From positions 248,001 through 312,000 of the forward strand of contig NZ_CP144371.1 of assembly GCF_036549215.1 (NCBI RefSeq): DNA of 64,000 nt, in the 5' to 3' direction. The notes under the pieces were generated by a model that worked only from the letters and a program-made list of their open reading frames with translations, ran no database searches and was not told where the DNA came from. The stretch is from Candidatus Blochmannia sp. SNP (GTDB lineage Bacteria; Pseudomonadota; Gammaproteobacteria; Enterobacterales; Enterobacteriaceae). The position numbers and the translations under genes were made by a program. Shown here piece after piece: positions 31,687 to 41,333 of the stretch. Every line of letters starts with the position of its first letter. Position 1 is the first letter of the stretch.

Positions 31687-32095
31687 GTGTGTATATTTTT
31701 GTATAAGTTGAAACTTTTTAATAATTTTATTCGGTTGTGTTATTGTTGATTTGATAGTTTGAAGTACGCATGTTTTATAATGATTGAAAGTATTGTATAG
31801 TTTATGTCTGTTTATTGTTGTATTTATACAAATATTGGTATAAGTACAAGTTTTTATAGTTTATTTTTATAAAATGTGTGTAATGTGTATGTCTAAAGAT
31901 TGTTTATTTATATAAATTTATAGTATATTAGTATTATTTGATAAAGTTTCTATTTTAGAAATAAAAATATGTATATCCAAATAGGAAAGTAGATATTGTT
32001 CTATATGTTAAAATGGATATGGCTTTATTATAAGAGAGTAATTTTACGTACGGGTTTTGTTTTAATTTTTAAAAGTATTTTGTTTTGAATTTTTA
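31687..32095. other. Spacer between guaA and ureD
   Basis: About 410 bases, G- and T-rich on the plus strand, with no gene or clear hairpin. The urease promoter is expected here but no convincing -35/-10 pair can be picked out. Confidence 0.5.
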
Positions 32096-32947
32096 ATGAA
32101 TAATAATAATAATAATAATAAATTATCTCAGAATTTGATTGATGGTTGGTTAGGTGCTTTGGAGTTAAATTTTGCTTTACGCAAGGGGCGTAGCGTGCTT
32201 ACAAAATGTAAGCATATTGGTCCATTTTATGTGAAAAAGAGTTTTTATTCAAAAGGTGATAATACTCCACATGTATATTTGTTGCATCCTCCTGGTGGAT
32301 TAGTTGGAGGAGATAAGTTGACATTAGATGTTAAATTGGAATCAGGTAGCAGAGCATTATTGACGACACCTGGTTCTTCTAAATTTTATCGTAGTAATGG
32401 CATTTGCGCAGTACAGAAGCATACATTTACATTAGAGCGTAATACTGCTTTGGAATGGGTCCCTCAAAGCAGTATTTTTTTTCCTAAAACAAAAGCAAAA
32501 ATAGATACTACCTTTATTATAGAACAGGGATCTAAAATTATATCATTTGAAATGTTATGTTTTGTAAATTCATCATTAGGTATTTATGTTTATCCAGAAG
32601 AAGTAGAGATTTTTTTAAATATTTGTTTATCTAATTCTGTTGGTTTACAGGAGAGACTTCAGATTAATGAGTCTAATTGTATTATGAAATTAGGAGGATT
32701 TAAAATAAGCGCTTTACTTTTTGCTATTCCATCAGATGAAAAAATATTGGATATGGTACGCAAACTTATTACATCAGTTAAATATTTTCAAGTCGGAGGT
32801 GCTACATTATTAGATAATATTCTTGTAGTGCGACTATTGGGCAATGATAATCAATATTTAAAAAAATTGCTTTGTCATATTTGGTATGTTATACGTCCGT
32901 TTGTAATTGGGAGAGAAGTTACAATACCTCGTATTTGGTCGACATGA
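32096..32947 (+). CDS. ureD: Urease accessory protein UreD
   Basis: Scaffold that binds apo-urease and, with UreF and UreG, delivers nickel to its active site. The 283-residue product shows the family blocks PHVYLLHPPGGLVGGDKL, LLTTPGSSKFYRS and LEWVPQSSIFF. The N-terminus starts with seven Asn codons in a perfect AAT repeat (32099-32119), an unusual low-complexity start that may vary by slippage. It leads the cluster ureD-A-B-C-(gap)-F-G, 15 bases before ureA. Confidence 0.96.
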   Translation: MNNNNNNNKLSQNLIDGWLGALELNFALRKGRSVLTKCKHIGPFYVKKSFYSKGDNTPHVYLLHPPGGLVGGDKLTLDVKLESGSRALLTTPGSSKFYRSNGICAVQKHTFTLERNTALEWVPQSSIFFPKTKAKIDTTFIIEQGSKIISFEMLCFVNSSLGIYVYPEEVEIFLNICLSNSVGLQERLQINESNCIMKLGGFKISALLFAIPSDEKILDMVRKLITSVKYFQVGGATLLDNILVVRLLGNDNQYLKKLLCHIWYVIRPFVIGREVTIPRIWST

Positions 32948-32962
32948 GTAGAGAATTTATAT

Positions 32963-33265
32963 ATGAAACTATTACCCCGTGAAAAAGATAAATTATTATT
33001 GTTTACGGCAGCATTATTGGCAGAAAGGCGCCGTAATAGAGGTTTGAAACTAAATTATCCAGAAGCAATAGCATTGATTAGTTCTGTAATTTTAGAGGGA
33101 GCACGTGAAGGAAAAAATGTGGCTGAGCTAATGGACATAGGAAAGAATATATTAACTAGAGATGATGTTATGGTGGGAGTACCTGAAATGATTACTGATG
33201 TACAAGTAGAGGCTACTTTTACTGATGGAACTAAATTAGTAACGGTACATGATCCGATAATTTGA
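32963..33265 (+). CDS. ureA: Urease subunit gamma
   Basis: Smallest structural subunit of urease, which hydrolyses urea to ammonia and CO2. The product is 100 residues, the usual length. It starts [23 protein letters not shown] and keeps [11 protein letters not shown], the MVGVPEMI stretch and the C-terminal [14 protein letters not shown]. ureA, ureB and ureC are separate genes, as in enterobacterial ureases. It lies 27 bases before ureB. Confidence 0.98.
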   Translation: MKLLPREKDKLLLFTAALLAERRRNRGLKLNYPEAIALISSVILEGAREGKNVAELMDIGKNILTRDDVMVGVPEMITDVQVEATFTDGTKLVTVHDPII

Positions 33266-33292
33266 TAGTAATTAAATGAGTATGTTTATTAT

Positions 33293-33601
33293 ATGATCCC
33301 AGGTGAATTCTATATTTCCAATGGAAATATAGAATTAAATGTTGGAAGACAGCAAGTTTTAGTAACTGTTATTAATTATGGAGATAGACCTGTTCAAATT
33401 GGCTCCCATTTTCATTTTTATGAAGTTAATACTGCTTTAAAATTTAATCGAGTTCTTGTTCGTGGTTTTCGTTTGAATATTCCGTCAGGAACAGCAATAC
33501 GTTTTGAGCCAGGGCAGTCTAGAACTGTGGAGCTTGTAAAATATACAGGAGCATGTAAAATTTATGGTTTTTGTAAAGCTATTATGGGTAAGTTGAATTA
33601 A
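33293..33601 (+). CDS. ureB: Urease subunit beta
   Basis: Structural beta subunit of urease, 102 residues, the usual length. It starts [16 protein letters not shown] and has the core [17 protein letters not shown], the [14 protein letters not shown] stretch and the end [16 protein letters not shown]. It is 2 bases ahead of ureC, so translation is probably coupled. Confidence 0.98.
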   Translation: MIPGEFYISNGNIELNVGRQQVLVTVINYGDRPVQIGSHFHFYEVNTALKFNRVLVRGFRLNIPSGTAIRFEPGQSRTVELVKYTGACKIYGFCKAIMGKLN

Positions 33602-33603
33602 TT

Positions 33604-35310
33604 ATGAGTAATGTATTGTCTAGGCATGAGTATGCTTCTTTATTCGGACCAACTATAGGCGATTCTGTTCGATTAGCTGATACTGAATTGTGGATAAAAG
33701 TAGAAAAGGATTTTACTGTGTATGGAGAAGAAGTAAAATTTGGAGGAGGTAAAGTTATACGAGATGGTATGGGTCAAGGACAAATGAGTAGTAAGGATTG
33801 TGTTGATTTAGTATTGACTAATGTAATAATTGTTGATTATTGGGGGATAGTAAAAGCAGATATTGGTATAAGTAATGGCCGTATTACGGGTATTGGGAAA
33901 TCAGGAAATCCAGATGTTCAACCAAATGTAACGATATTTATTGGACCTAGCACAGACGTAATAGCAGCGGAGGGTAAAATCGTTACTGCCGGAGGAATTG
34001 ATTCTCATGTTCATTTTATTTGCCCTCAACAGGTAGAAGAAGGGTTATGTTCTGGGATTACTACATTTATTGGAGGAGGTACTGGGCCAACAACGGGAAG
34101 TAATGCAACAACCTGTACTCCAGGTCCTTGGTTTTTATCTCGCATGCTACAAGTAGCAGATGTTTTGCCTATTAATATTGGGTTTACTGGTAAAGGTAGT
34201 GCCTCTTTACCTAAGGCTTTAGAAGAGCAAATAATTGCTGGGGCTATTGGTTTGAAGATTCATGAAGATTGGGGAGCAACACCTGCAGCTATTGATTGTT
34301 GTTTAAATGTGGCCGATCATTTTGACGTTCAAGTTTCTATTCATACTGATAGTTTAAATGAATCGGGATTCGTTGAAGATACTTTATCTGCGATTAAAGG
34401 GAGGACGATACATGCTTATCATACTGAGGGTGCAGGCGGTGGGCATTCTCCAGATATCATACGTATGTGCGGATTTAATAATATATTACCATCATCTACT
34501 AATCCTACTATGCCTTATACTATTAATACAATAGATGAGCACTTAGATATGATGATGGTTTGTCATAATCTTAATCCTAATCTGCCTGAAGATATGGCCT
34601 TTTCAGAATCTAGGATTCGTAAAGAGACTATTGCTGCTGAAGATATTTTACATGATCTTGGAGCTTTATCTATGATTTCTTCTGATTCTCAAGCTATGGG
34701 GCGAGTTGGGGAAGTTATTTTACGTACTTGGCAAACAGCTCATAAGATGAAGTCACAAAGGGGTTCATTATCAGGTGATGATAAATATAATGATAATATT
34801 CGTATAAAACGGTACATCGCTAAATATACAATTAATCCCGCAATAACACATGGTATTTCTCATGAGGTTGGTTCTATTGAAATAGGAAAGTTAGCGGATT
34901 TAGTATTATGGTCTCCTGCTTTTTTTGGGGTCAAACCAGAATTAATAATTAAAGGTGGTATGATTAACTCTGCTATTATGGGAGATCCTAATGCTTCTAT
35001 ACCCACTCCACAACCCATACATTATCGATTAATGTTTGGAGCACATGGTAATGCAAGACATGCGACACGTATGACATTTTTATCTAAAGTTGCTTATCAT
35101 TCAGAATTAATAAATAGTTTAAAGTTAGTTAGTTTGATTGGTAAAGCTTATAAGTGTAGAGATATTCAAAAAAAGCATATGATTAATAATTCTTGGCAGC
35201 CAATGATTGAGGTAGATCCTCAGACTTATCAAGTACGTGCAAATGGAGAGTTATTAACGTGTGAGCCTTCATCTTCACTGCCTATGTCACAACGTTATTT
35301 TTTATTTTAG
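33604..35310 (+). CDS. ureC: Urease subunit alpha (catalytic)
   Basis: Catalytic subunit carrying the two-nickel site. The product is 568 residues (Klebsiella 567). All ligands are visible: the His pair in SHVHFICP, the carbamylated lysine in [12 protein letters not shown], His in [13 protein letters not shown], His in GAGGGHSPD, the flap histidine in [22 protein letters not shown] and Asp in [13 protein letters not shown]. The enzyme should be active, and in ant endosymbionts it is thought to recycle urea nitrogen. Downstream, a gap stands where ureE usually lies. Confidence 0.99.
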   Translation: MSNVLSRHEYASLFGPTIGDSVRLADTELWIKVEKDFTVYGEEVKFGGGKVIRDGMGQGQMSSKDCVDLVLTNVIIVDYWGIVKADIGISNGRITGIGKSGNPDVQPNVTIFIGPSTDVIAAEGKIVTAGGIDSHVHFICPQQVEEGLCSGITTFIGGGTGPTTGSNATTCTPGPWFLSRMLQVADVLPINIGFTGKGSASLPKALEEQIIAGAIGLKIHEDWGATPAAIDCCLNVADHFDVQVSIHTDSLNESGFVEDTLSAIKGRTIHAYHTEGAGGGHSPDIIRMCGFNNILPSSTNPTMPYTINTIDEHLDMMMVCHNLNPNLPEDMAFSESRIRKETIAAEDILHDLGALSMISSDSQAMGRVGEVILRTWQTAHKMKSQRGSLSGDDKYNDNIRIKRYIAKYTINPAITHGISHEVGSIEIGKLADLVLWSPAFFGVKPELIIKGGMINSAIMGDPNASIPTPQPIHYRLMFGAHGNARHATRMTFLSKVAYHSELINSLKLVSLIGKAYKCRDIQKKHMINNSWQPMIEVDPQTYQVRANGELLTCEPSSSLPMSQRYFLF

Positions 35311-35764
35311 TATAAATGAAATTATATACGAAAACGTATATATGCGTATTTATAATAGTGAACATTGTTTTGTTATGAATTGTTTTTAAAAATTTTATTT
35401 TTAATTGTTATGATATCAGTAATTACTATAGGTTCTGTTGTAGTTTTATGGAAATAAAGTTATATATGTGGTTTGTACTATTTATTTTTATTGTTATGGT
35501 TATTTTGTATGATTAAATTTATAGATTCAAGACATGATAAATATATTTTTAAAGTTTGTTCAAAGAATTGTTATTGTGGCAAAATGAGCATTAATTATTA
35601 TATTTTTTATTTTTATCTTTATGCTTGGATTGGATAAGTAGGTTCTTCAGAATCTTATAATAATGAATTGTATGTATGTTTGTTATTGTGTGTTTATAAT
35701 AGATTAAAGTTTAAACGACGGTATCTATATAAATAATTTATGAATACGTTATTTCAATTATATT
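35311..35764. other. Gap between ureC and ureF; no ureE
   Basis: About 450 bases with no gene. The nickel chaperone ureE usually lies between ureC and ureF, but no frame here shows its C-terminal His-rich tail or fold. A short dyad TATATACG, AAAA, CGTATATA (35323-35342) lies 12 bases after the ureC stop and may be a weak terminator. Confidence 0.6.
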
Positions 35765-36451
35765 ATGTGTGTTACTCAGAGTGAAAATTCATTGTTATCT
35801 TTAATGCAGTTGATCAGTTCTAATTTTCCTTTGGGAGGATTTGCATATTCACGAGGTTTAGAGTGGGCTGTAGAGTATGGTTGGGTAAATTCTGTAGAAA
35901 CTTTTTCTGCGTGGCAACAACAATGGATTGATGGGCCATTAATTCATTTAGAGTGGCCTATGCTTAAGCGTTGTTATTATTATACTCAAATTAGAGATGA
36001 AATTAAATTTTTTCAATGTGTATTAAAAATTTTATCATGTCGTGATACTCGTGAGTTTAGATTAGAAGAAAACCAACGTGGACAAGCAATGATGAAGTTA
36101 ATATTGCAGTGGTATCCGTTGACTCATGATGATATTTGGTTATCAGCTTTAGAGCGTAGTGGTTTAGCGTCTATAGCATGGTTAGGGTGCATGTGGGGCA
36201 TTCCCTTAAAAGATTTAGCGTTAGGATATGCTTACAATATGTTAGAATCGTCTATTATGGCAGGATTAAAATTGATACCTTTTGGGCAAAGAGCTGCTCA
36301 AAAGTTGTTAAGATATTTGATGGGATTTTTTCCAAATGCTTGGAATAAGGCGGATATGATAATGGATCATGAGTTAGGCAGTAGTTTTTTATTGCAATCT
36401 ATAGCATCTTCTTGTCATGAAACACAGTACTCACGATTATTTCGGTCTTAA
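35765..36451 (+). CDS. ureF: Urease accessory protein UreF
   Basis: Accessory protein acting with UreD and UreG, thought to control the UreG GTPase during nickel insertion. The product is 228 residues, typical of the family. Recognisable blocks are LLSLMQLISSNFPLGGFAYSRGLEWAVE, the FRLEENQRGQAM stretch and LIPFGQRAAQKLL. It is separated from ureC by a long gap, so ureFG may have its own promoter. Confidence 0.95.
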   Translation: MCVTQSENSLLSLMQLISSNFPLGGFAYSRGLEWAVEYGWVNSVETFSAWQQQWIDGPLIHLEWPMLKRCYYYTQIRDEIKFFQCVLKILSCRDTREFRLEENQRGQAMMKLILQWYPLTHDDIWLSALERSGLASIAWLGCMWGIPLKDLALGYAYNMLESSIMAGLKLIPFGQRAAQKLLRYLMGFFPNAWNKADMIMDHELGSSFLLQSIASSCHETQYSRLFRS

Positions 36452-36532
36452 AAGTATTTGATTTTACTATGATACCTATATAGTATTAAGTACTATATGA
36501 TGATTAATTTTAATTAAAGGGATATATATATT

Positions 36533-37159
36533 TTGTTGTGTAAAAAATATACTCCTCCATTTCGAATAGGTGTAGGTGGTCCAGTAGGATCAGGTAAAAC
36601 TGCATTACTTGAAGTATTATGTAAAAAAATGAAAAATAATTATCAATTAGCGGTAGTAACCAATGATATTTATACTAAAGAAGATCAACGTATTTTGATA
36701 GATGCAAATGCTTTATCGGCTGATCGTATTATTGGTGTGGAAACCGGGGGATGTCCTCATGCTGCTATTCGTGAAGACGCTTCTATGAATTTGTTAGCTA
36801 TAGAAGAATTAACCTATAAATTTAAGAATTTAGACATTATTTTTATTGAAAGTGGTGGAGATAATTTAAGCGCTACGTTTAGTCCGGAATTATCAGATTT
36901 AAATTTATATGTTATTGATGTAGCTGCAGGTGATAAAATACCTCGAAAAGGAGGACCGGGTATTACACGTTCTGATTTTTTAATAATTAATAAAATTGAT
37001 TTAGCTGCGTACGTAGGAGCATCTTTAGAAATTATGACTAGAGATACGAATTGTATGAGAAAGGGTTTACCATGGTCTTTTACTAATTTGAAAATAGGTC
37101 ATGGTGTACAATGTGTTCTTGATTTCATTTTGGAGAAACGGTTATCTTTATTAGCTTAA
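36533..37159 (+). CDS. ureG: Urease accessory GTPase UreG
   Basis: SIMIBI-class GTPase that carries nickel to apo-urease. The 208-residue product has the P-loop GPVGSGKT, the nickel-binding Cys-Pro-His in [29 protein letters not shown] and NKIDLA. There is no usable ATG: the codons at 36533 and 36536 are both TTG, and an upstream in-frame ATG (36500) is cut off by TAA at 36515. AAAGGGA 11-12 bases before 36533 supports a TTG start. It is the last gene of the urease cluster. Confidence 0.96.
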   Translation: MLCKKYTPPFRIGVGGPVGSGKTALLEVLCKKMKNNYQLAVVTNDIYTKEDQRILIDANALSADRIIGVETGGCPHAAIREDASMNLLAIEELTYKFKNLDIIFIESGGDNLSATFSPELSDLNLYVIDVAAGDKIPRKGGPGITRSDFLIINKIDLAAYVGASLEIMTRDTNCMRKGLPWSFTNLKIGHGVQCVLDFILEKRLSLLA

Positions 37160-37410
37160 AAATATAGGGATGTTATTTATATAATGGTAATTTATATGCT
37201 TGCATTTATTATCAATAGACAATAAATGCAAAAGTTTCAAGATTTTGATATGTAAATGTGTGTTTTATGCGTCTATTTTGTTTTAAGGTAAAGGCATTAC
37301 AGAAATTTTTCATTATTTATAATTTTTATAGGTAGTAGAAAATGTAAAATTTGTTAGTTTTTATTTTTAATAGGGATTAATTACAAGTATTGTGTTTTTG
37401 ATATAAATAA
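37160..37410. other. Spacer downstream of ureG with a hairpin
   Basis: About 250 bases between ureG and the small yfgG-like gene. An inverted repeat TTGCATTTATT / AATAAATGCAA (37200-37231, 10-base loop) lies 40 bases after the ureG stop and could terminate the urease transcript, though no strong T-run follows. Confidence 0.45.
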
Positions 37411-37569
37411 TTATATTTTATTATTTGATATGATGGGGTTATTCTTGTCGTTGTGTTTATGATAATTCCATGCGTTTATAGAAGCGTATATTAGTCTGAC
37501 AAATAATATCATAAAACTGATGAATAATACCCACTTAGTGATACGTACTTTTGTTTTCTTTTTTTTCAT
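37411..37569 (-). CDS. yfgG: Small membrane protein, YfgG/DUF2633-like
   Basis: A 52-residue open frame in an otherwise empty 1.1-kb gap. It starts with a basic segment (MKKKKTKVR), has one membrane helix of about 20 residues (WVLFISFMILFVRLIYASI) and a polar end (WNYHKHNDKNN). From memory the core aligns with E. coli YfgG: R-I/M-T-K/R-x-V-L-x-I-S-F, then F-x-R-x-I-Y-x-S-x-x-A-W. In E. coli yfgG lies between ppx and guaBA, close to upp, which fits its place between the gua/ure genes and upp. Function is unknown; the family is a single-pass inner-membrane protein. The ribosome site is weak. Confidence 0.75.
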   Translation of the reverse strand: MKKKKTKVRITKWVLFISFMILFVRLIYASINAWNYHKHNDKNNPIISNNKI

Positions 37570-37904
37570 ACAAACAACTAGTAACTTTATTTAAAGAGTC
37601 GAAAAATAATATAATCAAATATGATTGCCATAATTTGTATATATGTTTTGTTCAATAAAATTTCTTTGTTATAAGCTGTATTGTTTTAATACTTAAATAT
37701 TAAGTTGAAAATTGATAAAAAATTAAAAAAATAATTTTTTATCAATTTATATAAGTTAAAATTAATGTATTATACAAATTTTTATTTAGTGTTTATTTTG
37801 TTTTATTTTTTCAAATAATATTATGTTTATGAATTATATAAATCAGTAATTATTACTGAAGTTGTATTTAATGCTAATATTAGATATTTTATAATATGTT
37901 TAAT

Positions 37905-37940
37905 TGAATTTTATATTTAATAAATTAAATATAAAATTCA
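37905..37940. repeat. Perfect A/T palindrome in the gap before upp
   Basis: Arms of 17 bases (TGAATTTTATATTTAAT and its complement) around two bases. It is not close to the end of any gene, so it may be a relic terminator. Confidence 0.6.
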
Positions 37941-37975
37941 CTATTACGACTATACTAGAGTTATGAATTTATTTC

Positions 37976-38013
37976 TATATTGTCAACAATATAAAATATT
38001 TGTTGACAATATA
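37976..38013. promoter_or_regulatory. Dyad TATATTGTCAACAA / TTGTTGACAATATA
   Basis: Perfect 14-base arms with a 10-base loop. Each arm contains a consensus -35 hexamer TTGACA read outward (+ strand copy at 38003-38008, followed 17 bases later by TTTATA). It could be back-to-back promoters, one towards upp and one towards the yfgG-like gene, or an operator. Confidence 0.35.
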
Positions 38014-38297
38014 TGATGTTTTATATTTATAAAACGATTATTTACTCAGATAATCGATAATATAAATAGATTATATTATGTTATTTAAATATTAAAATTT
38101 GATTTATGTTATACATGGAAAATAAATGATGTAATCAATTTTGGGTAAGCTCTTACTTTATCAATGTATTCTACAAATATCAATTAAATAATATCTTATA
38201 TTTATTTTAATAGATTTATGAATATTATTATACATGGTCGTTAGAAAGTATAATTTTTAGGATTTGAAAGTTTACTTTCATGGAGAACAAAATTGAT

Positions 38298-38924
38298 ATG
38301 AAAATAGTTGAAGTTAGGCATCCATTAGTTCAACATAAATTAGGATTGATGCGTATTTGTGATATTAGTACTAAACGTTTTAGAGAGTTATCTGCAGAAT
38401 TAGGAAGTTTATTAACTTATGTAGCTACTGATGATTTAGAAGTAGAAATAGTAACTATCAAGGGATGGTGTGGACTAGTTAAAATTGCGCGTATTAAAGG
38501 AAAAAAAATAACAGTAGTGCCAATATTAAGGGCTGGCTTGGGTATGATGAATGGTGTATTGGAGCACCTTCCAAGTGCACGTATCAGTATAATAGGAATT
38601 TATCGTAATGAAATTACTCTTGAGCCGATTCCATATTTTCATAAATTAGTTTATAATATAAATGAACGTATGGCTATGGTGTTAGATCCTATGTTAGCTA
38701 CTGGTGGATCAATAATTGCTACTATTGATTTATTAAAAAGGTTTGGATGCAGTAACATAAAAGTTTTATCGATAGTAGCAGCGCCAGAGGGAATTGAAGC
38801 CTTAGAAAAAAAACATCCAGATATTGAATTGTATTTGGCCTCTATAGATCAAAAAATTAATAAACATGGTTATATTATTCCAGGTTTTGGGGATGCTGGT
38901 GATAAAACATTTGGAACTAAATAA
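38298..38924 (+). CDS. upp: Uracil phosphoribosyltransferase
   Basis: Salvages uracil to UMP using PRPP. The product is 208 residues from the ATG at 38298, exactly the E. coli length, starting [16 protein letters not shown]. The PRPP motif [11 protein letters not shown] and the uracil-binding end [17 protein letters not shown] are intact. An in-frame ATG at 38280 exists, but GGAGA (38282-38286) lies 12 bases before 38298 and would serve as its ribosome site. The usual partner gene uraA is not present. Confidence 0.97.
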   Translation: MKIVEVRHPLVQHKLGLMRICDISTKRFRELSAELGSLLTYVATDDLEVEIVTIKGWCGLVKIARIKGKKITVVPILRAGLGMMNGVLEHLPSARISIIGIYRNEITLEPIPYFHKLVYNINERMAMVLDPMLATGGSIIATIDLLKRFGCSNIKVLSIVAAPEGIEALEKKHPDIELYLASIDQKINKHGYIIPGFGDAGDKTFGTK

Positions 38925-39140
38925 TATATAATTTTTATATAGTTAAAATTTATATATATATAAATATATATAAACTTATTTGTTAATAAATACAGATCAG
39001 TATGCCGTTAATAATTAATAATTGATTTTTATAATTAATAATTATAAAATATTGATGGTATTAATTTTTTGTATTGAGCAATGCTATTTTATATAGCTCA
39101 GCCAATAGATTATATAAAAATTATTTATATCATTATTATT

Positions 39141-39605
39141 TTATAATTTAAGATAATGTAATACGATTTGATCGTGATCAACAGGTTTAAAATGTGTAAA
39201 TACTTGTTCTATGATACCGGTAGAATCTATTATAAAACTAACACGATGTATTCCGTTGTATATTTTTCCCATGAATTTTTTTTCTCCCCATGCTCCAAAT
39301 TTTTTAGTGACTTTATAGTGTTCGTCAGAGAGTAAAGTAAAACGTAACATTTCTTTTTCATGAAATTTTAAAAGTTTCTCTGGTTTATCGTTACTAATTC
39401 CAATTATTTCTACGTTTAATTTTTTAAATATATCTATATTATCTCTTAATTTACATGCTTGTATGGTGCATCCTGGTGTCATAGCTTTAGGATAAAAATA
39501 AATAAGTACTTTTTTCCCTATGAAGGAATAAAGATCAACTGAAATACCATCTTGATCAGGTAAAATAAAGTGGGGAGCTTGATCTCCAGGTTGTAATAAT
39601 GCCAT
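39141..39605 (-). CDS. bcp: Thioredoxin-dependent thiol peroxidase (peroxiredoxin Bcp)
   Basis: Reduces hydroperoxides with electrons from thioredoxin. The product is 154 residues (E. coli 156) from the ATG at 39605; the frame is open to 39644 but the extra 13 residues have no counterpart. The peroxidatic cysteine is in YPKAMTPGCTIQAC, whose second Cys is the resolving one, and FTLLSDEHYKV and GWGEKKFMGK-like sequence match E. coli. It is divergent from dapA, near it as in E. coli; gcvR, which lies between there, is lost. Confidence 0.97.
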   Translation of the reverse strand: MALLQPGDQAPHFILPDQDGISVDLYSFIGKKVLIYFYPKAMTPGCTIQACKLRDNIDIFKKLNVEIIGISNDKPEKLLKFHEKEMLRFTLLSDEHYKVTKKFGAWGEKKFMGKIYNGIHRVSFIIDSTGIIEQVFTHFKPVDHDQIVLHYLKL

Positions 39606-40040
39606 AGTAATATTCCATTGAATAATTAATAAATTAATATACATTAATTACACTTTAATACTACTTTTAACTCTTGTATAGAATATAATTAAATTATTTA
39701 AAAAAAGTTTATATCTGTATATGACGATCATTTAAAAATTATTTGTTATAAGAATGACAGAGAACTATTTTTAAATAATCATTTAGTATTGAATATATCC
39801 TTAACGAATAATAATTTACTTAATAATCAAAAATATAATGAAAATAATTTTTAATTCATTTAAAATATTAAACGATGGTAAATGATATGTGTATTCATAC
39901 ATAAGTATACTATAAGAATTATAATATTATTTGTTATATTAAAATGAAGTTAATAAATATTTTATGTCTGTCTCTTGTTTAGTTGGGCTTTATTAAATAT
40001 AAAAAATCTTATATATTAAGTTTATTGGAGATAATAGTTC
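39606..40040. other. Spacer between divergent bcp and dapA
   Basis: About 435 bases, A/T-rich, with nothing I can support other than the dapA ribosome site TTGGAGA near the right end. Confidence 0.55.
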
Positions 40041-40925
40041 ATGTTTACCGGAAGTATCGTCGCTTTAATCACCCCAATGGATTTACAAGGTTCTGTAGAT
40101 TGGATAAGTTTAAAAAAACTTGTTGATTATCATGTAACTAGTGGTACAACAGCTATTGTTTCTGTCGGAACGACTGGGGAAATGTCTGGACTTACACAGG
40201 AAGAACATGTTGATGTGGTTATGAAAACTTTAGAGTTTAGTGATGGTAGATTACCTGTTATAGCAGGTACTGGTGCAAATTCGACAGCAGAGGCTATTTC
40301 ATTAACTAGTAAATTTAATAATAGCGATATAGCTGCTTGTTTAAGTGTAACGCCCTATTATAATCGTCCTAATCAAGAAGGGTTATTTCAACATTTTAAA
40401 GCTATTTCAGAAAGTACAGAATTACCCCAGATATTATACAATGTTCCATTGCGTACTGGGTGTGATATGGTGCCAAGTACTGTTTCTCGTTTATCAAAGA
40501 TAAAAAATATAATTGGTATTAAAGAGGCGACAGGAAATTTAAATAGAGTAAATCAATTAAAACAGCTCGTTCATGAAGATTTTATTTTATTAAGTGGAGA
40601 TGACTTAAGTGCATTAGATTTTATGAAACTTGGAGGAGTCGGAGTAATTTCTGTTACTGCCAATGTTGCTGCAAAAGAAATGGCTGACTTATGTAAATTA
40701 GCAAATAAAAATGATTTTTTAAATGCACAATACATCAATCAACGCTTGATGCCTATTCATAAAGCATTATTCATTGATTCTAATCCTATACCAGTAAAAT
40801 GGGCTTGTAAAGAATTAGGGTTGATTTCATATGATACTTTGCGTTTACCTATGACCTATTTATCTGAGGTATATTGTCATGTATTAAAGAAGGCTTTAAT
40901 AGATTCAGGATTATTTTATACTTAA
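40041..40925 (+). CDS. dapA: 4-hydroxy-tetrahydrodipicolinate synthase
   Basis: First committed step of lysine and diaminopimelate synthesis: condenses pyruvate with aspartate semialdehyde. The product is 294 residues (E. coli 292). The Schiff-base lysine is Lys161 in GIKEATGN, and GTTGE and the tyrosine of YYNRP are present. It feeds both protein lysine and the peptidoglycan precursor; dapE, later in the pathway, lies 0.4 kb away in opposite orientation. It is followed by the shortened bamC after 41 bases. Confidence 0.98.
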   Translation: MFTGSIVALITPMDLQGSVDWISLKKLVDYHVTSGTTAIVSVGTTGEMSGLTQEEHVDVVMKTLEFSDGRLPVIAGTGANSTAEAISLTSKFNNSDIAACLSVTPYYNRPNQEGLFQHFKAISESTELPQILYNVPLRTGCDMVPSTVSRLSKIKNIIGIKEATGNLNRVNQLKQLVHEDFILLSGDDLSALDFMKLGGVGVISVTANVAAKEMADLCKLANKNDFLNAQYINQRLMPIHKALFIDSNPIPVKWACKELGLISYDTLRLPMTYLSEVYCHVLKKALIDSGLFYT

Positions 40926-40966
40926 AATAATTATAAATAATTATATTTATAAGGGTTTTAGTTTTA

Positions 40967-41275
40967 ATGTTAACTTTTTTAAAGATTTTATGTGTGATAT
41001 TGTTATCGGCTTGTTCTTCTGAAATATATAAGGACAATCGCTGTAAACTTAATGGAAATCTAAAATATTTAGATACTGTATCTTTATTGGAATTAAATTT
41101 ACCAGAAAATTTAGATATTTTATTGCCTGTATCATATGATGATTATGTTATCCCGAAGATTAGCAACATTAATGTTGATATTCAAAAAATAGGTAAAAAA
41201 TTAAATATATGCCCTCCATCGGTGTTGTCTACAGAAATAACGCATACATCTTGTTTAATTAATATTGAAAATTAA
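40967..41275 (+). CDS. bamC: Truncated BamC lipoprotein (N-terminal segment only)
   Basis: A 102-residue lipoprotein directly after dapA, the place of bamC (nlpB) in E. coli. It has a signal peptide with lipobox LSAC (Cys16), then YKDNRCKLNGNLKYLD, the S-L-L-E-L-N-L-P segment, ILLPVSYDDYVIP and the K-LNICPPS stretch, matching roughly residues 20-100 of the 344-residue E. coli BamC. Both helix-grip domains are absent, and only 58 bases separate its stop from dapE, so the rest is deleted. In E. coli this N-terminal stretch is the extended region that lies on BamD. Confidence 0.85.
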   Translation: MLTFLKILCVILLSACSSEIYKDNRCKLNGNLKYLDTVSLLELNLPENLDILLPVSYDDYVIPKISNINVDIQKIGKKLNICPPSVLSTEITHTSCLINIEN

Positions 41276-41333
41276 CTAAATATAATCAAAAATTTTTTGT
41301 CATTATGTTTTTGAGTATACAGAATACTCATAG

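Larger units (their letters stand above)
37570..38297. other. Long A/T-rich gap before upp with two dyads
   Basis: About 730 bases with no further gene. It holds a perfect 17-base-arm palindrome at 37905-37940 (A/T-rich) and a second dyad at 37976-38013 with TTGACA in both orientations. The upp ribosome site GGAG is at 38282-38285. Confidence 0.55.

Noticed and set aside
35316..35378. 20-codon hydrophobic frame just after ureC
   Set aside because: Too short, no homology, and A/T-rich random DNA readily encodes Ile/Leu/Phe-rich peptides.
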